Positions 1-9,809 are shown, counted from the stretch's first letter. The stretch is DNA of 64,000 nt from Castellaniella sp049671645 (GCF_049671645.1 NZ_JBATVG010000015.1:184387-248386); one strand, 5' to 3'. Notes: generated by a model from the letters alone, not told the origin. Translations and numbers: made by a program.

Positions 1-901
1 CGGCTTCCAGCGTCGCGGTGCCGCTGGCGACCAGCACGGCGTCGGCGGCTTCCATCGCATGCCAGGCGACCGGCCATTCCGCCGAATCCAGCCCATCCGG
101 GCGTGGCGCGGCGCCAGGCGCGTCCGGCAGGCCCGCCACCACCCGGCATCCCGATACCGGGTATTGCGCCAGAATGGCCTCGAACTGGGCCCGGCGCCGG
201 GCATTGACGACTGGCACGACGACTTGCAGGTCCGGGTCCTGGCGGCGCAGGATCTGCGCCGCCTGCAGGAACCGGGGCGCCAGCAGGCGCAATTCGGATT
301 CCCGGCTGCCCGGCATCAATGCCAGGACGCGGCGGGCCGGGTCCAGATTCAGCGCCGCCCGGGCCGCGGCGCGGTCTGGCGTCTTGGGGATCAATTCCGC
401 CAGAGGATGCCCCACATACGTGACGGGGACGCCCTGTTCGCGATAGAGATCGACCTCGAAGGGGAACAGCACCAGCATGTGCGACACCGCTCGGCGGATC
501 TGATGGATGCGCTCGAAACGCCAGGCCCAGATCGACGGGCCGACGAAATGGACGGTGGGGATGCCGGCCGCCCGCAGTTTTTCTTCCAGCCGCAGATTGA
601 AATCCGGCGCGTCGACCCCGACGAACACATCGGGACGCTCAGTCAGGACGCGTCGCCGCGTGTCGCGCCAGGTGCGGATGAGGCGCGGCGCCTGCCGCAG
701 CGCATCGACGTAGCCAAAGACCGACAGGGCATCCATCGGATGCCAGGCATGAAAACCCGCGTGAGCCATCGCCGGCCCGCCGATGCCCGCCGCCGTCGCA
801 GAAGGATCCCGTGCCCGCAGCCCCCGTATCACACGGGCGGCCAGCAGATCCCCGGAAGGTTCGCCGGCGACGATGGCGGCGCGAACCCCGCCGCCCGTCA
901 T
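1..901 (-). CDS. lpxB: Lipid-A-disaccharide synthase LpxB, C-terminus cut by window edge
   Basis: LpxB is the GT19 glycosyltransferase that joins UDP-2,3-diacylglucosamine and lipid X into the lipid A disaccharide at the inner membrane. About 300 residues are visible out of a family length near 380; the rest lies beyond base 1. The start ATG at 901 gives an N-terminus carrying VAGEPSGDLL, the family signature, and later GVDAPDFNLRLE, VGPSIWAWR and LMPGSRESELRLL, all typical LpxB blocks. The gap to the upstream lpxA stop is 61 bases; an ATG overlapping the lpxA stop at 966 is in another frame and hits a stop within 25 codons, so it was not used. It is the last visible gene of the lpxD-fabZ-lpxA-lpxB run. 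Confidence 0.95.
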   Translation of the reverse strand, partial: MTGGGVRAAIVAGEPSGDLLAARVIRGLRARDPSATAAGIGGPAMAHAGFHAWHPMDALSVFGYVDALRQAPRLIRTWRDTRRRVLTERPDVFVGVDAPDFNLRLEEKLRAAGIPTVHFVGPSIWAWRFERIHQIRRAVSHMLVLFPFEVDLYREQGVPVTYVGHPLAELIPKTPDRAAARAALNLDPARRVLALMPGSRESELRLLAPRFLQAAQILRRQDPDLQVVVPVVNARRRAQFEAILAQYPVSGCRVVAGLPDAPGAAPRPDGLDSAEWPVAWHAMEAADAVLVASGTATLEA

Positions 902-962
902 GACAGGCCCCGGCGACCCCGCCGCGCCAGATTGCCCGCGGGGCCGGGCCGGCTGAGTGCGG

Positions 963-1760
963 TCATGGACGCGCGATGCCCCGATTGGACGCCCGCAGGA
1001 AATCCAGCAGCGTCTGCACGGCGGGGGCCTCGGCCGGGTGGTCCGCCTGCAGGGCAGCCAGGGCCTGGATCGCCTGTTCGACATCCAGTTGGCGCCGATA
1101 CAGGATCTTGTAGGCTTCTTTCAGCACCTGCACGTCGGCGGGGGTGAAGCCGCGCCGGCTCAGGCCTTCGGAATTGATGCCGATCGGCCGGAAGGAATCC
1201 CCGGCGCCGATCATGTAGGGCGGGACGTCCTGGCGCACGGAGCTGGTGCCGCCGATCATGGCATGCGCCCCGATGCGGACGAACTGGTGCACGGCCGACA
1301 GCCCGCCCACGATCGCCCAGTCGTCGATATGGATGTGTCCGGCCAGCTGGACGCTGTTGGCCATGACGATGTGGCTGCCCAACTGGCAATCATGGGCGAT
1401 GTGCACATAGGCCATGATCCAGTTGTCGTTACCCAGGCGGGTGGCGCCCACATCCTGCACCGTACCGGTATTGACCGTCACGTATTCGCGAAAGGTGTTG
1501 CCGACGCCGATTTCCAGCGTGGTGGGCTCGCCCTGATATTTTTTGTCCTGCGGGATACCGCCGATCGAGCAGAACCGGTAGAAATGGTTGTCCGGCCCGA
1601 TGGTGGTGTGCCCGTCGATCACGCAATGCGGCCCGACGCGAGTGCCGGCGCCGATGCGGACGTGTTCCCCGATGATGCTGTAGGGGCCGACGCTGACGCC
1701 GTCATCCAGTATGGCTCCGGGCTCGACGATGGCCGTCGGGTGGATCTGCGCCACCGCCAT
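963..1760 (-). CDS. lpxA: UDP-N-acetylglucosamine acyltransferase LpxA
   Basis: This enzyme catalyses the first committed step of lipid A synthesis, transfer of an R-3-hydroxyacyl chain from ACP to UDP-GlcNAc in the cytoplasm. The 265-residue protein is a left-handed beta-helix of hexapeptide repeats (for example IHPTAIVEPGAILDDGVSVGPY) and contains YVHIAHDCQLG, which carries the catalytic histidine region. Family length is about 262. The frame is open further upstream to 1787, but the MAVAQIHPTAIV start overlaps the fabZ stop as TAATG, showing translational coupling, so 1760 was chosen. Confidence 0.97.
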   Translation of the reverse strand: MAVAQIHPTAIVEPGAILDDGVSVGPYSIIGEHVRIGAGTRVGPHCVIDGHTTIGPDNHFYRFCSIGGIPQDKKYQGEPTTLEIGVGNTFREYVTVNTGTVQDVGATRLGNDNWIMAYVHIAHDCQLGSHIVMANSVQLAGHIHIDDWAIVGGLSAVHQFVRIGAHAMIGGTSSVRQDVPPYMIGAGDSFRPIGINSEGLSRRGFTPADVQVLKEAYKILYRRQLDVEQAIQALAALQADHPAEAPAVQTLLDFLRASNRGIARP

Positions 1761-2212
1761 TATTCTTCCAGGATGCGCACCGCGCACATGATCTTGGCTT
1801 CCGCCGCGATCTGGTCGCCGACCTTGGCCACGGCCGTGTATTTGCAGATCGAACGGCTGAGCTTGTCAGCCGAGACTTCCATGCGCAACTGATCGCCCGG
1901 CACGACGGGCCGGCGGAACCGCGCCCCGTCCACGCCCACCAGGTAATAGGCGATCTTGGTGCTGGCCAGGTTGGGCGCGCCGGCGTCGGCAAAGGAAAAC
2001 AAGGCGGCGGCCTGGGCCAATGCTTCGATGATGAGCACGCCGGGCATCACCGGGTGGTGCGCGAAATGCCCCTGGAAAAACGGTTCGTTGTACGTGACAT
2101 TTTTGATGGCGACGATGCTCTTGCCCGGGTCCATTTCCAGGACGCGGTCCACGAGCAGCATCGGCTGCCGGTGCGGCAGCCGTTCCATGATGTCTTTGAT
2201 ATCGAGTTCCAT
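1760..2212 (-). CDS. fabZ: 3-hydroxyacyl-ACP dehydratase FabZ
   Basis: FabZ dehydrates beta-hydroxyacyl-ACP in type II fatty acid synthesis. The 150-residue hot-dog-fold protein starts MELDIKDIMERLPHR and contains FQGHFAHHPVMPGVLIIEAL, which holds the catalytic histidine and glutamate. It is TAATG-coupled on both sides, to lpxD upstream and lpxA downstream, which ties fatty-acid elongation to lipid A acylation because both compete for the same hydroxyacyl-ACP. A longer open frame upstream is a continuation through lpxD and is not used. Confidence 0.97.
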   Translation of the reverse strand: MELDIKDIMERLPHRQPMLLVDRVLEMDPGKSIVAIKNVTYNEPFFQGHFAHHPVMPGVLIIEALAQAAALFSFADAGAPNLASTKIAYYLVGVDGARFRRPVVPGDQLRMEVSADKLSRSICKYTAVAKVGDQIAAEAKIMCAVRILEE

Positions 2213-3351
2213 TATTGTGTGTCCTGCTTGTTGTTCGTCGGCCCAGCCGGGCTGGCCGCTTGCCGCTCCGCAGCGCGGATGCGTTTGCGCAGCTGGGCCA
2301 ACTGGCCGATGACTGCTGCATTGTGCTGCCACGCGCCGTGTTCCGCCACAGGGAAGACCCCGGTATAGCGGCCCGCCTTGAGAATATCGGATGTCACCGC
2401 CGTGCCGCCGGAAATATGGACATCGTCGCCCAGCGTCAGATGCCCGCCGAACATGGCCGCCCCCCCGATCACGCAACGCTGGCCCATGGTGGTGGAACCG
2501 GCCACCCCGACGCAGGCTGCCATGGCCGTATGATCCCCGATGCGGCAATTATGACCGATCATGATCTGGTTATCGAGCTTGACCCCATGACCCAGCACGG
2601 TGTCATCCACCGCGCCCCGGTCCACCGTGGTATTGGCGCCGATCTCCACGTCGTCACCGATCCGCACGCCGCCCAACTGGGCGATTTTGGCCCAGGCGCC
2701 CGGGGTGCGGGGATCCGGCGCGAAACCGAAGCCGTCGGCGCCCAGCACCACGCCGGCATGCAGAATGGCCCGATCCCCCACGTGGACGCCGTGATAGAGC
2801 GTCACGCGAGCGTGCAAGAGGCCATCGCGCCCGATACTGCAATCGGGCCCGATCACGCAGCCTGCCCCGATGCGGGTCCCGGCCCCGATACGCGTGCCGG
2901 ATTCGATGACCGCGAGAGGCCCGACGTGAACGCCGTCTTCGAGGATGGCATCATCGGCGATCACGGCGCTGGGATGAATGCCCCTGGGCAGATCCGCCAG
3001 CCGGTGCCGGTCGAACCATTGCGCCAACAACGCGTACATGAGATACGGCTGGCTGCACAGTACCGGCACCCAGCTCGGGGGCTCCGGATGCGCAGCCTGA
3101 TATGCCGCCCAATCCTCGGCGCGGAGGATCACCGCGGCCGCCTGGCACTGATCCAGTTGCCCCTGGAGGCGCGGATTGGATAGAAAACTGATTTCAGTCG
3201 CGCCGGCCGTATTCAGGGACCCGATCCCCGCGATCGGCAAGGCGTTCGCATCCGCTGCGCCGGTGATGGTGCATCCCAGCCCGACCGAGTCGGCAGCCTG
3301 CAACAGCTGTGGCAACACAGGGGCCCGCTGGGGCGCAAGCAACACCGGCAT
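2212..3351 (-). CDS. lpxD: UDP-3-O-(3-hydroxyacyl)glucosamine N-acyltransferase LpxD
   Basis: LpxD adds the second hydroxyacyl chain, on the 2-amino group, in lipid A synthesis. The 379-residue protein has the N-terminal uridine-binding domain (residues about 20-110), then a long hexapeptide-repeat helix, with MIGHNCRIGDHTA carrying the catalytic histidine region, and a charged C-terminal helix rich in Gln/Arg/Ala. It is slightly longer than the E. coli enzyme because of that tail. The start MPVLL matches the N-terminus I recall for Bordetella homologues. It lies 6 bases after skp and is TAATG-coupled to fabZ. Confidence 0.96.
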   Translation of the reverse strand: MPVLLAPQRAPVLPQLLQAADSVGLGCTITGAADANALPIAGIGSLNTAGATEISFLSNPRLQGQLDQCQAAAVILRAEDWAAYQAAHPEPPSWVPVLCSQPYLMYALLAQWFDRHRLADLPRGIHPSAVIADDAILEDGVHVGPLAVIESGTRIGAGTRIGAGCVIGPDCSIGRDGLLHARVTLYHGVHVGDRAILHAGVVLGADGFGFAPDPRTPGAWAKIAQLGGVRIGDDVEIGANTTVDRGAVDDTVLGHGVKLDNQIMIGHNCRIGDHTAMAACVGVAGSTTMGQRCVIGGAAMFGGHLTLGDDVHISGGTAVTSDILKAGRYTGVFPVAEHGAWQHNAAVIGQLAQLRKRIRAAERQAASPAGPTNNKQDTQ

Positions 3352-3357
3352 AGGAAA

Positions 3358-3909
3358 TCAGCCGCCCAGAGCTTTGATGACCTGATCGGTGATGTCCACG
3401 CGCGGGCTGACCGTCACGGCGTCCTGGATGATCAGGTCGTAGTTCTGCTGTTCGGCAATTTTCTTGATGGCGGCGTCGGCCTTTTCCACGATCGAGGAGA
3501 ATTCCTCGTTGCGGCGACGATTGAAGTCCTCCTGGAATTCACGACGCTTGCGTTGCAGATCGGAATCCATGTCCTGCAGCTGGCGCTGACGCTTGACGCG
3601 TTCGGCCTCGGCCAGCACGGGAGCGTCCTTGTCCAGCTTTTGCGCCTGGGCCCGCAGGTTGTCGGACAGTTTCTGCAGATCCTGGTCGCGTTTCTTGAAT
3701 TCGGCCTCGATTTTTGCCTGAGCGGCCTTGGCAGGTTTAGAGTCGCGCAGGATGCGTTCGGTGCTGACGAAACCGATCTTGGTGCTCTGGGCGTAGGCCG
3801 GGACGACGAACAGCGCCCCCAGGCCGATCGCAGCAGCCACGGCCAAGGCGCGATGACTGGATACGGCGCGCTGCGCCAACGTTGAAACATTCAAACCTGA
3901 AAGAATCAT
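3358..3909 (-). CDS. skp: Periplasmic chaperone Skp/OmpH
   Basis: Skp is a trimeric holdase that carries unfolded outer-membrane proteins across the periplasm to the BAM complex. The 183-residue precursor has a signal peptide ending PAYA at residue 40, a short beta segment KIGFVSTERIL, then a long charged coiled coil (about residues 60-150) forming the tentacles, and a C-terminal strand that closes the body. It sits directly downstream of bamA, its functional partner, and 6 bases before lpxD. Length and order are those of the family. Confidence 0.94.
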   Translation of the reverse strand: MILSGLNVSTLAQRAVSSHRALAVAAAIGLGALFVVPAYAQSTKIGFVSTERILRDSKPAKAAQAKIEAEFKKRDQDLQKLSDNLRAQAQKLDKDAPVLAEAERVKRQRQLQDMDSDLQRKRREFQEDFNRRRNEEFSSIVEKADAAIKKIAEQQNYDLIIQDAVTVSPRVDITDQVIKALGG

Positions 3910-3976
3910 GATGATAAAACCACCTGCCAGGAAGGCTGCGATAAAAAAGAACTATTGTGCCATTAAACGATCGGAA

Positions 3977-6340
3977 TCAGAAACCTGTACCGATCTGGAA
4001 TTGGAAGACCTGCTTCTGATCGCCTTCTTTGGCGTTCAGCGCCCGGCCGAAGGACAGCTGCAAGGGGCCCAGGGGGGATTCCCAGGACAGGCCCAGACCG
4101 GCGGAATACTTCCAGCCGCAGGGGTCGGCCACCTGCCCGTACTGCCCTTGCGAGCACGGTGAGCCGTCGGTCGTGGAAATCTGCCCGACGTCGGAGAACA
4201 TGAACCAGCGCAAGGTGCGATCGCGCGAAGCCCCCGGGAACGGCAGATACAGCTGGACATTGCCGACGATGCGCTTGGATCCGCCCAGATAGGTATCGGT
4301 CAGCGAGTCGCGCGGGCCGAGCGAGGCGCCTTCGTAGCCGCGCACCGAGCCGATGCCGCCGGCATACATGTTCTTGATCACGGGGAAGGCCTTGCCGCTG
4401 CTGCCATAGGTCTTGGCCCAATCCATCTGACCGTTAAAGGCCAGCGTGAAGGCGCGGCCCAGCGGCAGGTAATACTGCTGCTGGCCGGACAATTTGTAGT
4501 AGCGCAGGTCCAGGGTGGAAACATCGGCCGACAGCCGGGTATAGCTGCCCCGGTGGGGCGCCAGCGCGCTGTCGCGGGTGTCCTTGGCCCAGCCCAGGCT
4601 GAAGATGCCGGCATTGGTGGTTTCACCATACTGGTCCGCGAAATTCTGGTAGGCCAGCGGGGCCGGGTTGGTGCCGCTGCGGCGGATATCATGGAGCGAG
4701 TTGCGCTCGAAGGTCACCCCGGCGAAGATCCGGTCGACTTCCGAAATCGGCACGCCGAAGTTCAGGCCCAGGCCCATGGATTCGACGGTATACCAGCCCA
4801 GGGAACCGCTGTCGGCCACGTCGTACGGCGTGGTGCGGCGGTAGTACAGGGACGTGGTCTTGCTGATGCCGTCCTGGGTCCAGTAGGGATTGGTGTGCGA
4901 CAGCACGGCCGCGCGATTGGTCTTGCTGGTGTTGACGTTCAGCGACAGGGAATTGCCGCTGCCGAAGACGTTGTCCTGGCTGATGCCGGCCGACAGCATC
5001 AGCTTGTCGGTGCTGCCGTAGCCCACGCCCAGGTTGACCATGCCGGTGGGCTTTTCCTTGACGTTCACATCGACGTCGACTTCATCGGGGGAGCCCGGCA
5101 CCGGATCGGTCTTGACATCGACCTCGCTGAAATAGCCCAGGCGATCGACGCGTTCCTTCGAGGTCTTGATGCTGGAGGCGTCGTACCAGGCGGCTTCCTG
5201 CTGGCGCATTTCCCGGCGCACGACCTCGTCGCGGGTGCGGGTGTTGCCGCCGACGTTGATGCGGCGCACATAGACGCGGCGCCCCGGATCGACGTAGAAG
5301 GTCAGCTTGGCGACATGGGTGTCATGATCCAGGGCCGGACTGGGGTTGACGTTGGCAAAGGCATAGCCCAACGATCCCAGGTAATCGGTGATGGACTTGG
5401 CAACCGCATTGGTCTTTTCGGCCGAGAAGGTCTCGCCTTCCTTGACCGTGACCAGGGGCTTGAGCTTGTCGTCCAGGCCCAGCAGATCACCGGCCATGTC
5501 GACCTGGCCCAGTTTGTAGGGATCGCCCTCATGCACCGTCATGGTGATGTAGATGTTCTTGCGATCGGGAGAGATCGTGACCTGCGGCGGCTCCATGGAA
5601 AATTCCAGGTAGCCGCGATCCAGGTAGTAGGAACGGATGCGTTCGACGTCGCCTTCCAGCTTTTCGCGCGAATATTTATTGGTACCCGTGTACCAAGTCA
5701 TGATCCCGCCCGTGGTCAGTTCCATCTGGTCTTCCAGCGTGCCGGAAGAAAAGGCCTTGTTGCCGATGAATTCGATCTTGTCGATGGTGGCGACGCCGCC
5801 CTCGAAGATATCGAAGCTGATCCCCACGCGGTTGCGCGGCAGCGGCGTGATCACAGGACTGATCTGCACGCCGTATTTGCCCTTCGACAAATATTGCTGC
5901 TTCAATTCGAAGACGGCGCGGTCCAGCATGGCCTGGTCGAAGATGCGCCCCTGGCCGAAACCCACTTGGGACAGGGATTTCGTCAACGCCTTCACGTCGA
6001 ATTCGCGCAGGCCGTTGAAATTGATCGAGGCGATGGTCGGACGTTCCTTGACGGAGACGACCAGCACGTCGCCCCGGGAATCGATCTTGACGTCGCTGAA
6101 GAAACCCGTCCCGTACAGCTTCTGGATGGCGGTGGCGGCTTCCTCTTCAGTGAAAGTTTGGCCGATCTTCACAGGCAGATAGGTGAAGATCGTGCCAGGA
6201 TCCACCCGTTCAATGCCTTGAACCTGGATGTCGCGCACGACAAAAGGCGTGAAGGCAGCCGCCATGGCCGGCGCCAGCAGGGCAGCCAGCACCAGGGGAA
6301 TGGCGCGCTTGATGAGACGAGAGTTCCGGAGAGACGACAT
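3977..6340 (-). CDS. bamA: Outer-membrane assembly factor BamA (Omp85)
   Basis: BamA is the core of the complex that inserts beta-barrel proteins into the outer membrane. The 787-residue precursor has a signal peptide ending at about residue 29 (PAMAAA), five POTRA domains up to about residue 430, and a 16-strand C-terminal barrel ending in FQFQIGTGF, the usual aromatic C-terminus. The barrel includes SVRGYEG, a form of the conserved VRGF/Y loop motif. The frame is open to an ATG at 6373, but only the ATG at 6340 has a good ribosome binding site (AAGGA, 8 bases upstream), so it was chosen. Confidence 0.96.
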   Translation of the reverse strand: MSSLRNSRLIKRAIPLVLAALLAPAMAAAFTPFVVRDIQVQGIERVDPGTIFTYLPVKIGQTFTEEEAATAIQKLYGTGFFSDVKIDSRGDVLVVSVKERPTIASINFNGLREFDVKALTKSLSQVGFGQGRIFDQAMLDRAVFELKQQYLSKGKYGVQISPVITPLPRNRVGISFDIFEGGVATIDKIEFIGNKAFSSGTLEDQMELTTGGIMTWYTGTNKYSREKLEGDVERIRSYYLDRGYLEFSMEPPQVTISPDRKNIYITMTVHEGDPYKLGQVDMAGDLLGLDDKLKPLVTVKEGETFSAEKTNAVAKSITDYLGSLGYAFANVNPSPALDHDTHVAKLTFYVDPGRRVYVRRINVGGNTRTRDEVVRREMRQQEAAWYDASSIKTSKERVDRLGYFSEVDVKTDPVPGSPDEVDVDVNVKEKPTGMVNLGVGYGSTDKLMLSAGISQDNVFGSGNSLSLNVNTSKTNRAAVLSHTNPYWTQDGISKTTSLYYRRTTPYDVADSGSLGWYTVESMGLGLNFGVPISEVDRIFAGVTFERNSLHDIRRSGTNPAPLAYQNFADQYGETTNAGIFSLGWAKDTRDSALAPHRGSYTRLSADVSTLDLRYYKLSGQQQYYLPLGRAFTLAFNGQMDWAKTYGSSGKAFPVIKNMYAGGIGSVRGYEGASLGPRDSLTDTYLGGSKRIVGNVQLYLPFPGASRDRTLRWFMFSDVGQISTTDGSPCSQGQYGQVADPCGWKYSAGLGLSWESPLGPLQLSFGRALNAKEGDQKQVFQFQIGTGF

Positions 6341-6409
6341 CCTGGCAATCCTTTTCAGCCGTGGCAGGGACATGGGACAAGTGATGCGCGATTGTAAGTC
6401 ACAATCCGA

Positions 6410-7747
6410 TCACCTGAAAAGCCGCGAAAAATCATTGAACAAGGCGAGAAACATCAGACTGAATACCAAACCCATTCCGACCCGCAATCCCAGGTCGCGC
6501 ACACGGTCGGATACCGGGCGCCCGCCGCGCAGCGCCTCGATCAGATAGAACAGCAGATGGCCGCCGTCCAGCATGGGTATGGGCAGCAGATTCAGCACCC
6601 CGATGCTGATGCTGATCAGGGCCAGGAAGCGCAGATAGGCCTCCAGGCCGATGCGGGCCGTCTGGCCGGCATACTCAGCGATCGTGACCGGGCCGCTGAT
6701 GTTGCGCCAGGACACTGCGCCCACCACCATCCGGCCCATCATGCGGACCGTGAAGAGGCTCATGTCCCAGGTGTGGCGCACCCCTGACCACAGGCTGTCC
6801 AGCGGCCCCAGGCGCACCAGCACCAGGGGCTGGCGCGCTTCGATGAGCGCGCCGATCCGGCCCACGGTCTGCCCCGCATCGTCCACGGCCGCCGGTGTCA
6901 GGGTGAGCTCCAGCGGAGTGGACTGCCGGTCCACCCGCAGCGCCAGCGTCTGGCCGGGGCGTTCCCGCACGATCCGCACGAACGCCTGCACCGAAGGCCG
7001 TTCCTGCCCCGCCGCGGCCAGCACGACGTCGCCGGCCTGCAGGCCGGCCTGCCGGGCGACGCCATCCGCATTCACCGTGCCGATGACCGCCTGGGGCGCC
7101 TGCAAGGCCAGCCCGGCCTGGGCCAGGGGATCGGGGCCATCCGGCCCGAAATCGTGGGCGCTCAACCGCAACGAGGCCTGCCGGGTGGCGCCGTGCGGCG
7201 GTGTCTGTACCGTCAGCATCACCTGCCCGCCCTTGGCCAAGGGTTCCAGCAACTGCCAGCGCGCCTGCGTCCAGGAATCGACCGCCTGCCCATTGACGGC
7301 TGTCAGGTGGTCGCCCGCTTGCACGCCTGCCTGGGCGGCGGGCGTGCCAGCCGCCGGAGCCGCCAGGATGGCGGCGGGTTCCTGGACGCCCCACAGGCTC
7401 AGCAAGGTATAGATGAAAGCCGCCAGCAGCAGATTGGCCAGCGGCCCGGCGGCCACGACCGCCACCCGTCGCGACAAAGGCTGGGCATTGAAGGCGGCCC
7501 GCTGCGTGGCCGCGTCCGCGCCGGGCGGCGCATCGTCCAGCATCTTCACGTAGCCGCCCAGGGGAATGGCCGATAACGCCCACTCGGTGCCGCGCCGGTC
7601 ATGGCGCCGCAGCAGGATCGGCCCGAAACCCACGGAAAACCGCAGGATGCGCACGCCGCACCGGCGAGCCACCCAATAGTGGCCCAGCTCGTGGAATGTC
7701 ACCAGCAGGCCCAAGGCCAGGATGAACGCAAACAGGGTGAACAGCAT
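6410..7747 (-). CDS. rseP: Site-2 intramembrane zinc protease RseP
   Basis: RseP cuts the anti-sigma factor RseA inside the membrane to release the envelope-stress sigma factor SigE and clears remnant signal peptides. The 445-residue protein shows HELGH at residues 19-23 in the first membrane helix (two zinc ligands and the catalytic glutamate), two tandem PDZ regions (about 115-190 and 200-290), and the C-terminal NLLPIPMLDGG motif with the third zinc ligand. It is located between dxr and bamA, the usual order in proteobacteria. Confidence 0.96.
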   Translation of the reverse strand: MLFTLFAFILALGLLVTFHELGHYWVARRCGVRILRFSVGFGPILLRRHDRRGTEWALSAIPLGGYVKMLDDAPPGADAATQRAAFNAQPLSRRVAVVAAGPLANLLLAAFIYTLLSLWGVQEPAAILAAPAAGTPAAQAGVQAGDHLTAVNGQAVDSWTQARWQLLEPLAKGGQVMLTVQTPPHGATRQASLRLSAHDFGPDGPDPLAQAGLALQAPQAVIGTVNADGVARQAGLQAGDVVLAAAGQERPSVQAFVRIVRERPGQTLALRVDRQSTPLELTLTPAAVDDAGQTVGRIGALIEARQPLVLVRLGPLDSLWSGVRHTWDMSLFTVRMMGRMVVGAVSWRNISGPVTIAEYAGQTARIGLEAYLRFLALISISIGVLNLLPIPMLDGGHLLFYLIEALRGGRPVSDRVRDLGLRVGMGLVFSLMFLALFNDFSRLFR

Positions 7748-7753
7748 GGGGAA

Positions 7754-8965
7754 TCAGCTCAAAGCGGCCTGGCAGTAGCGGGTCGCCAGCCGGCGGGTAT
7801 CCGCGTCCAGATTCAGGACTTCGTCCAGCGAAGCCGGTGTGCGGACGCCCGAACGGACGGAATCGCCCAGGCAGCGTTCGATGATGGCCGGGATCTGAGT
7901 GTAGCGGATGCGTCCGTGCAGGAAACCGTCCACGGCGACCTCGTTGGCCGCGTTCAGGGTGATGCAGGCGCCCTGCCCCTGTTTCAGGGCATCCAGCGAC
8001 AAGCGCAGACAGGGAAAGCGGCGCAGATCTGGTGGTTCGAAATCCAGGCGCCCCAGGCGGGTGAGTTCCAGCAAGCCCACGCCGCTATCGATGCGGTCGG
8101 GGTAACCCAGGCCGAACGCGATGGGCGTGCGCATGTCGGGCTGGCCCAATTGCGCCAGGATGGACCCGTCGGCGTATTCGACCATGGAATGCACCACGCT
8201 CTGCGGATGGATCACGACCTGGATGCGTTCCAGCGGCATGGCAAACAGCCAATGGGCCTCGATGACCTCGAGGCCCTTGTTCAGCATGGTGGCGGAATCA
8301 ACGGAGATCTTGCGTCCCATGCGCCAGTTGGGATGCGCGCAGGCCTGTTCGGGGGTGACGTGATCCAGTTCTTCCAGCGCCGTGCAGCGAAAGGGGCCGC
8401 CCGATGCAGTCAGCAACAGGCGGCGCACGCCGGGCGCCGCCTGACTGGGCGCCCGGGCGCGATCCTTTGACTGCGGCAGGCACTGAAAGATGGCATTGTG
8501 CTCGCTGTCGATGGGCAGCAGCTCCGCTCCTGCCTCCCTGACGGCCTGCATGAACAGAGCGCCGGCCGCGACCAGGGCCTCTTTGTTGGCCAGCAGCACT
8601 CGTTTTCCGGCCCGGGCCGCCGCCAGGGCGCCCGGCAGGCCCGCCGCCCCCACGATGGCGGCCATCACCGCGGTGACCTCGGGATCGGCCGCCGTATCGG
8701 CCAACGCCTGCGCCCCTTGCCGGATTTCGGGCAAGGCGCGCCCCGCGGGCCAGGCGGCCAGAAAACGCCGGCGCGCGGCATCGTCGGGCACAATCACGAC
8801 CCGCGCATCATGGGCGGCGGCCTGGGCCGCCAGGGATTCGATACGACTATGGGCGCTCAGCGCGTAGACCGACAGGCGGTCCGGATGGCGGGCGACGACG
8901 TCCAGGGTACTGACCCCGATGGACCCCGTGGAACCCAGAATGCACAGTCGTTGAACAGCAGGCAT
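7754..8965 (-). CDS. dxr: 1-deoxy-D-xylulose 5-phosphate reductoisomerase
   Basis: Dxr (IspC) makes 2-C-methyl-D-erythritol 4-phosphate, the committed step of the MEP isoprenoid pathway, using NADPH and a divalent metal. The 403-residue protein opens with LCILGSTGSIGVSTLDV, the NADPH-binding loop, and has LLPIDSEHNAIFQ and the ASGGPFR stretch of the active site. The frame continues upstream to 9022, but the ATG at 8965 gives the expected N-terminus and leaves 4 bases to the cdsA stop. It feeds UppS, two genes upstream. Confidence 0.96.
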   Translation of the reverse strand: MPAVQRLCILGSTGSIGVSTLDVVARHPDRLSVYALSAHSRIESLAAQAAAHDARVVIVPDDAARRRFLAAWPAGRALPEIRQGAQALADTAADPEVTAVMAAIVGAAGLPGALAAARAGKRVLLANKEALVAAGALFMQAVREAGAELLPIDSEHNAIFQCLPQSKDRARAPSQAAPGVRRLLLTASGGPFRCTALEELDHVTPEQACAHPNWRMGRKISVDSATMLNKGLEVIEAHWLFAMPLERIQVVIHPQSVVHSMVEYADGSILAQLGQPDMRTPIAFGLGYPDRIDSGVGLLELTRLGRLDFEPPDLRRFPCLRLSLDALKQGQGACITLNAANEVAVDGFLHGRIRYTQIPAIIERCLGDSVRSGVRTPASLDEVLNLDADTRRLATRYCQAALS

Positions 8966-8969
8966 GGAC

Positions 8970-9809
8970 TTATCCGAGCAACAGCAAAAGAATGGCGGCC
9001 GGCGCCACCGGCAGCACGGCATCGATCCGATCGTACACCCCGCCGTGTCCGGGCAGAAGCTGGCTGGAGTCCTTGACGCCCGCGCGGCGCTTCAGCAGGG
9101 ACTCGAACAGATCGCCCAGGATGGACCAGGCAGCCAGCGCGATGCCGGCCAGCGCCAGGGACGGCCAGCCCAGGCGCGGTAGCAGCAAGGCCCCATAACT
9201 GCCGGGCCACCAGAGGGCCGTGGCCAGCAGCCAGACCGTAGCGGCCAGCACCCCTCCCGCCGCGCCTTCCCAGGTCTTTCCGGGGCTGACGCGCGGGGCC
9301 AGTTTATGGCGCCCCAGGCTGCGGCCGGCAAAATAGGCGGCAATGTCGGCGCACCAGATCAGTGCCCACAAGCTGATGAGCGCTGCCGCGCCATGCTGCA
9401 GAAATATCCAGGACAGCGCATACCAGGTGGCGATCAGCGTCAACGCCCCGGCCAGCGCCAAACCGGCGGACGGGCAACGGGCGGGAACCTGGGCCCGCAC
9501 CACCATCCAGGGCGCTGGAATGAGCCAGAACACGAGGGCCAGCGGCAGCAGGACCGTCTGGAACACGCGGTGGGCATCGGGCTGGCCATCGACCAGCAGG
9601 CGCGACACAACGCCCAGGATACAGACGAACAGCACGGCGGCCCCGCCGCGCGCCACGGGATGCGGCCACACCAGCCGCCACCATTCCCACAGGGCGCAGC
9701 CCGCCATCAGTGTCAACAGCGCCAGCATGGGCCAGGGCGTGGCCGCCGAGACGGCGCCTGCGACGATCAACAGCAGGACGATCGCGGTGAGAACTCGTTG
9801 ACGCAGCAT
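8970..9809 (-). CDS. cdsA: Phosphatidate cytidylyltransferase CdsA
   Basis: CdsA activates phosphatidic acid to CDP-diacylglycerol for all phospholipid synthesis. The 279-residue integral membrane protein has about eight hydrophobic segments and the full family signature near the C-terminus: LGDLFESLLKRRAGVKDSS followed by LLPGHGGVYDRIDA. It lies 9 bases after uppS and 4 bases before dxr. Confidence 0.96.
   Translation of the reverse strand: MLRQRVLTAIVLLLIVAGAVSAATPWPMLALLTLMAGCALWEWWRLVWPHPVARGGAAVLFVCILGVVSRLLVDGQPDAHRVFQTVLLPLALVFWLIPAPWMVVRAQVPARCPSAGLALAGALTLIATWYALSWIFLQHGAAALISLWALIWCADIAAYFAGRSLGRHKLAPRVSPGKTWEGAAGGVLAATVWLLATALWWPGSYGALLLPRLGWPSLALAGIALAAWSILGDLFESLLKRRAGVKDSSQLLPGHGGVYDRIDAVLPVAPAAILLLLLG

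Noticed and set aside
902..966. lpxB start at the ATG overlapping the lpxA stop
   Set aside because: That frame reads only about 22 codons before a stop and lacks the LpxB N-terminal signature, which begins at 901.
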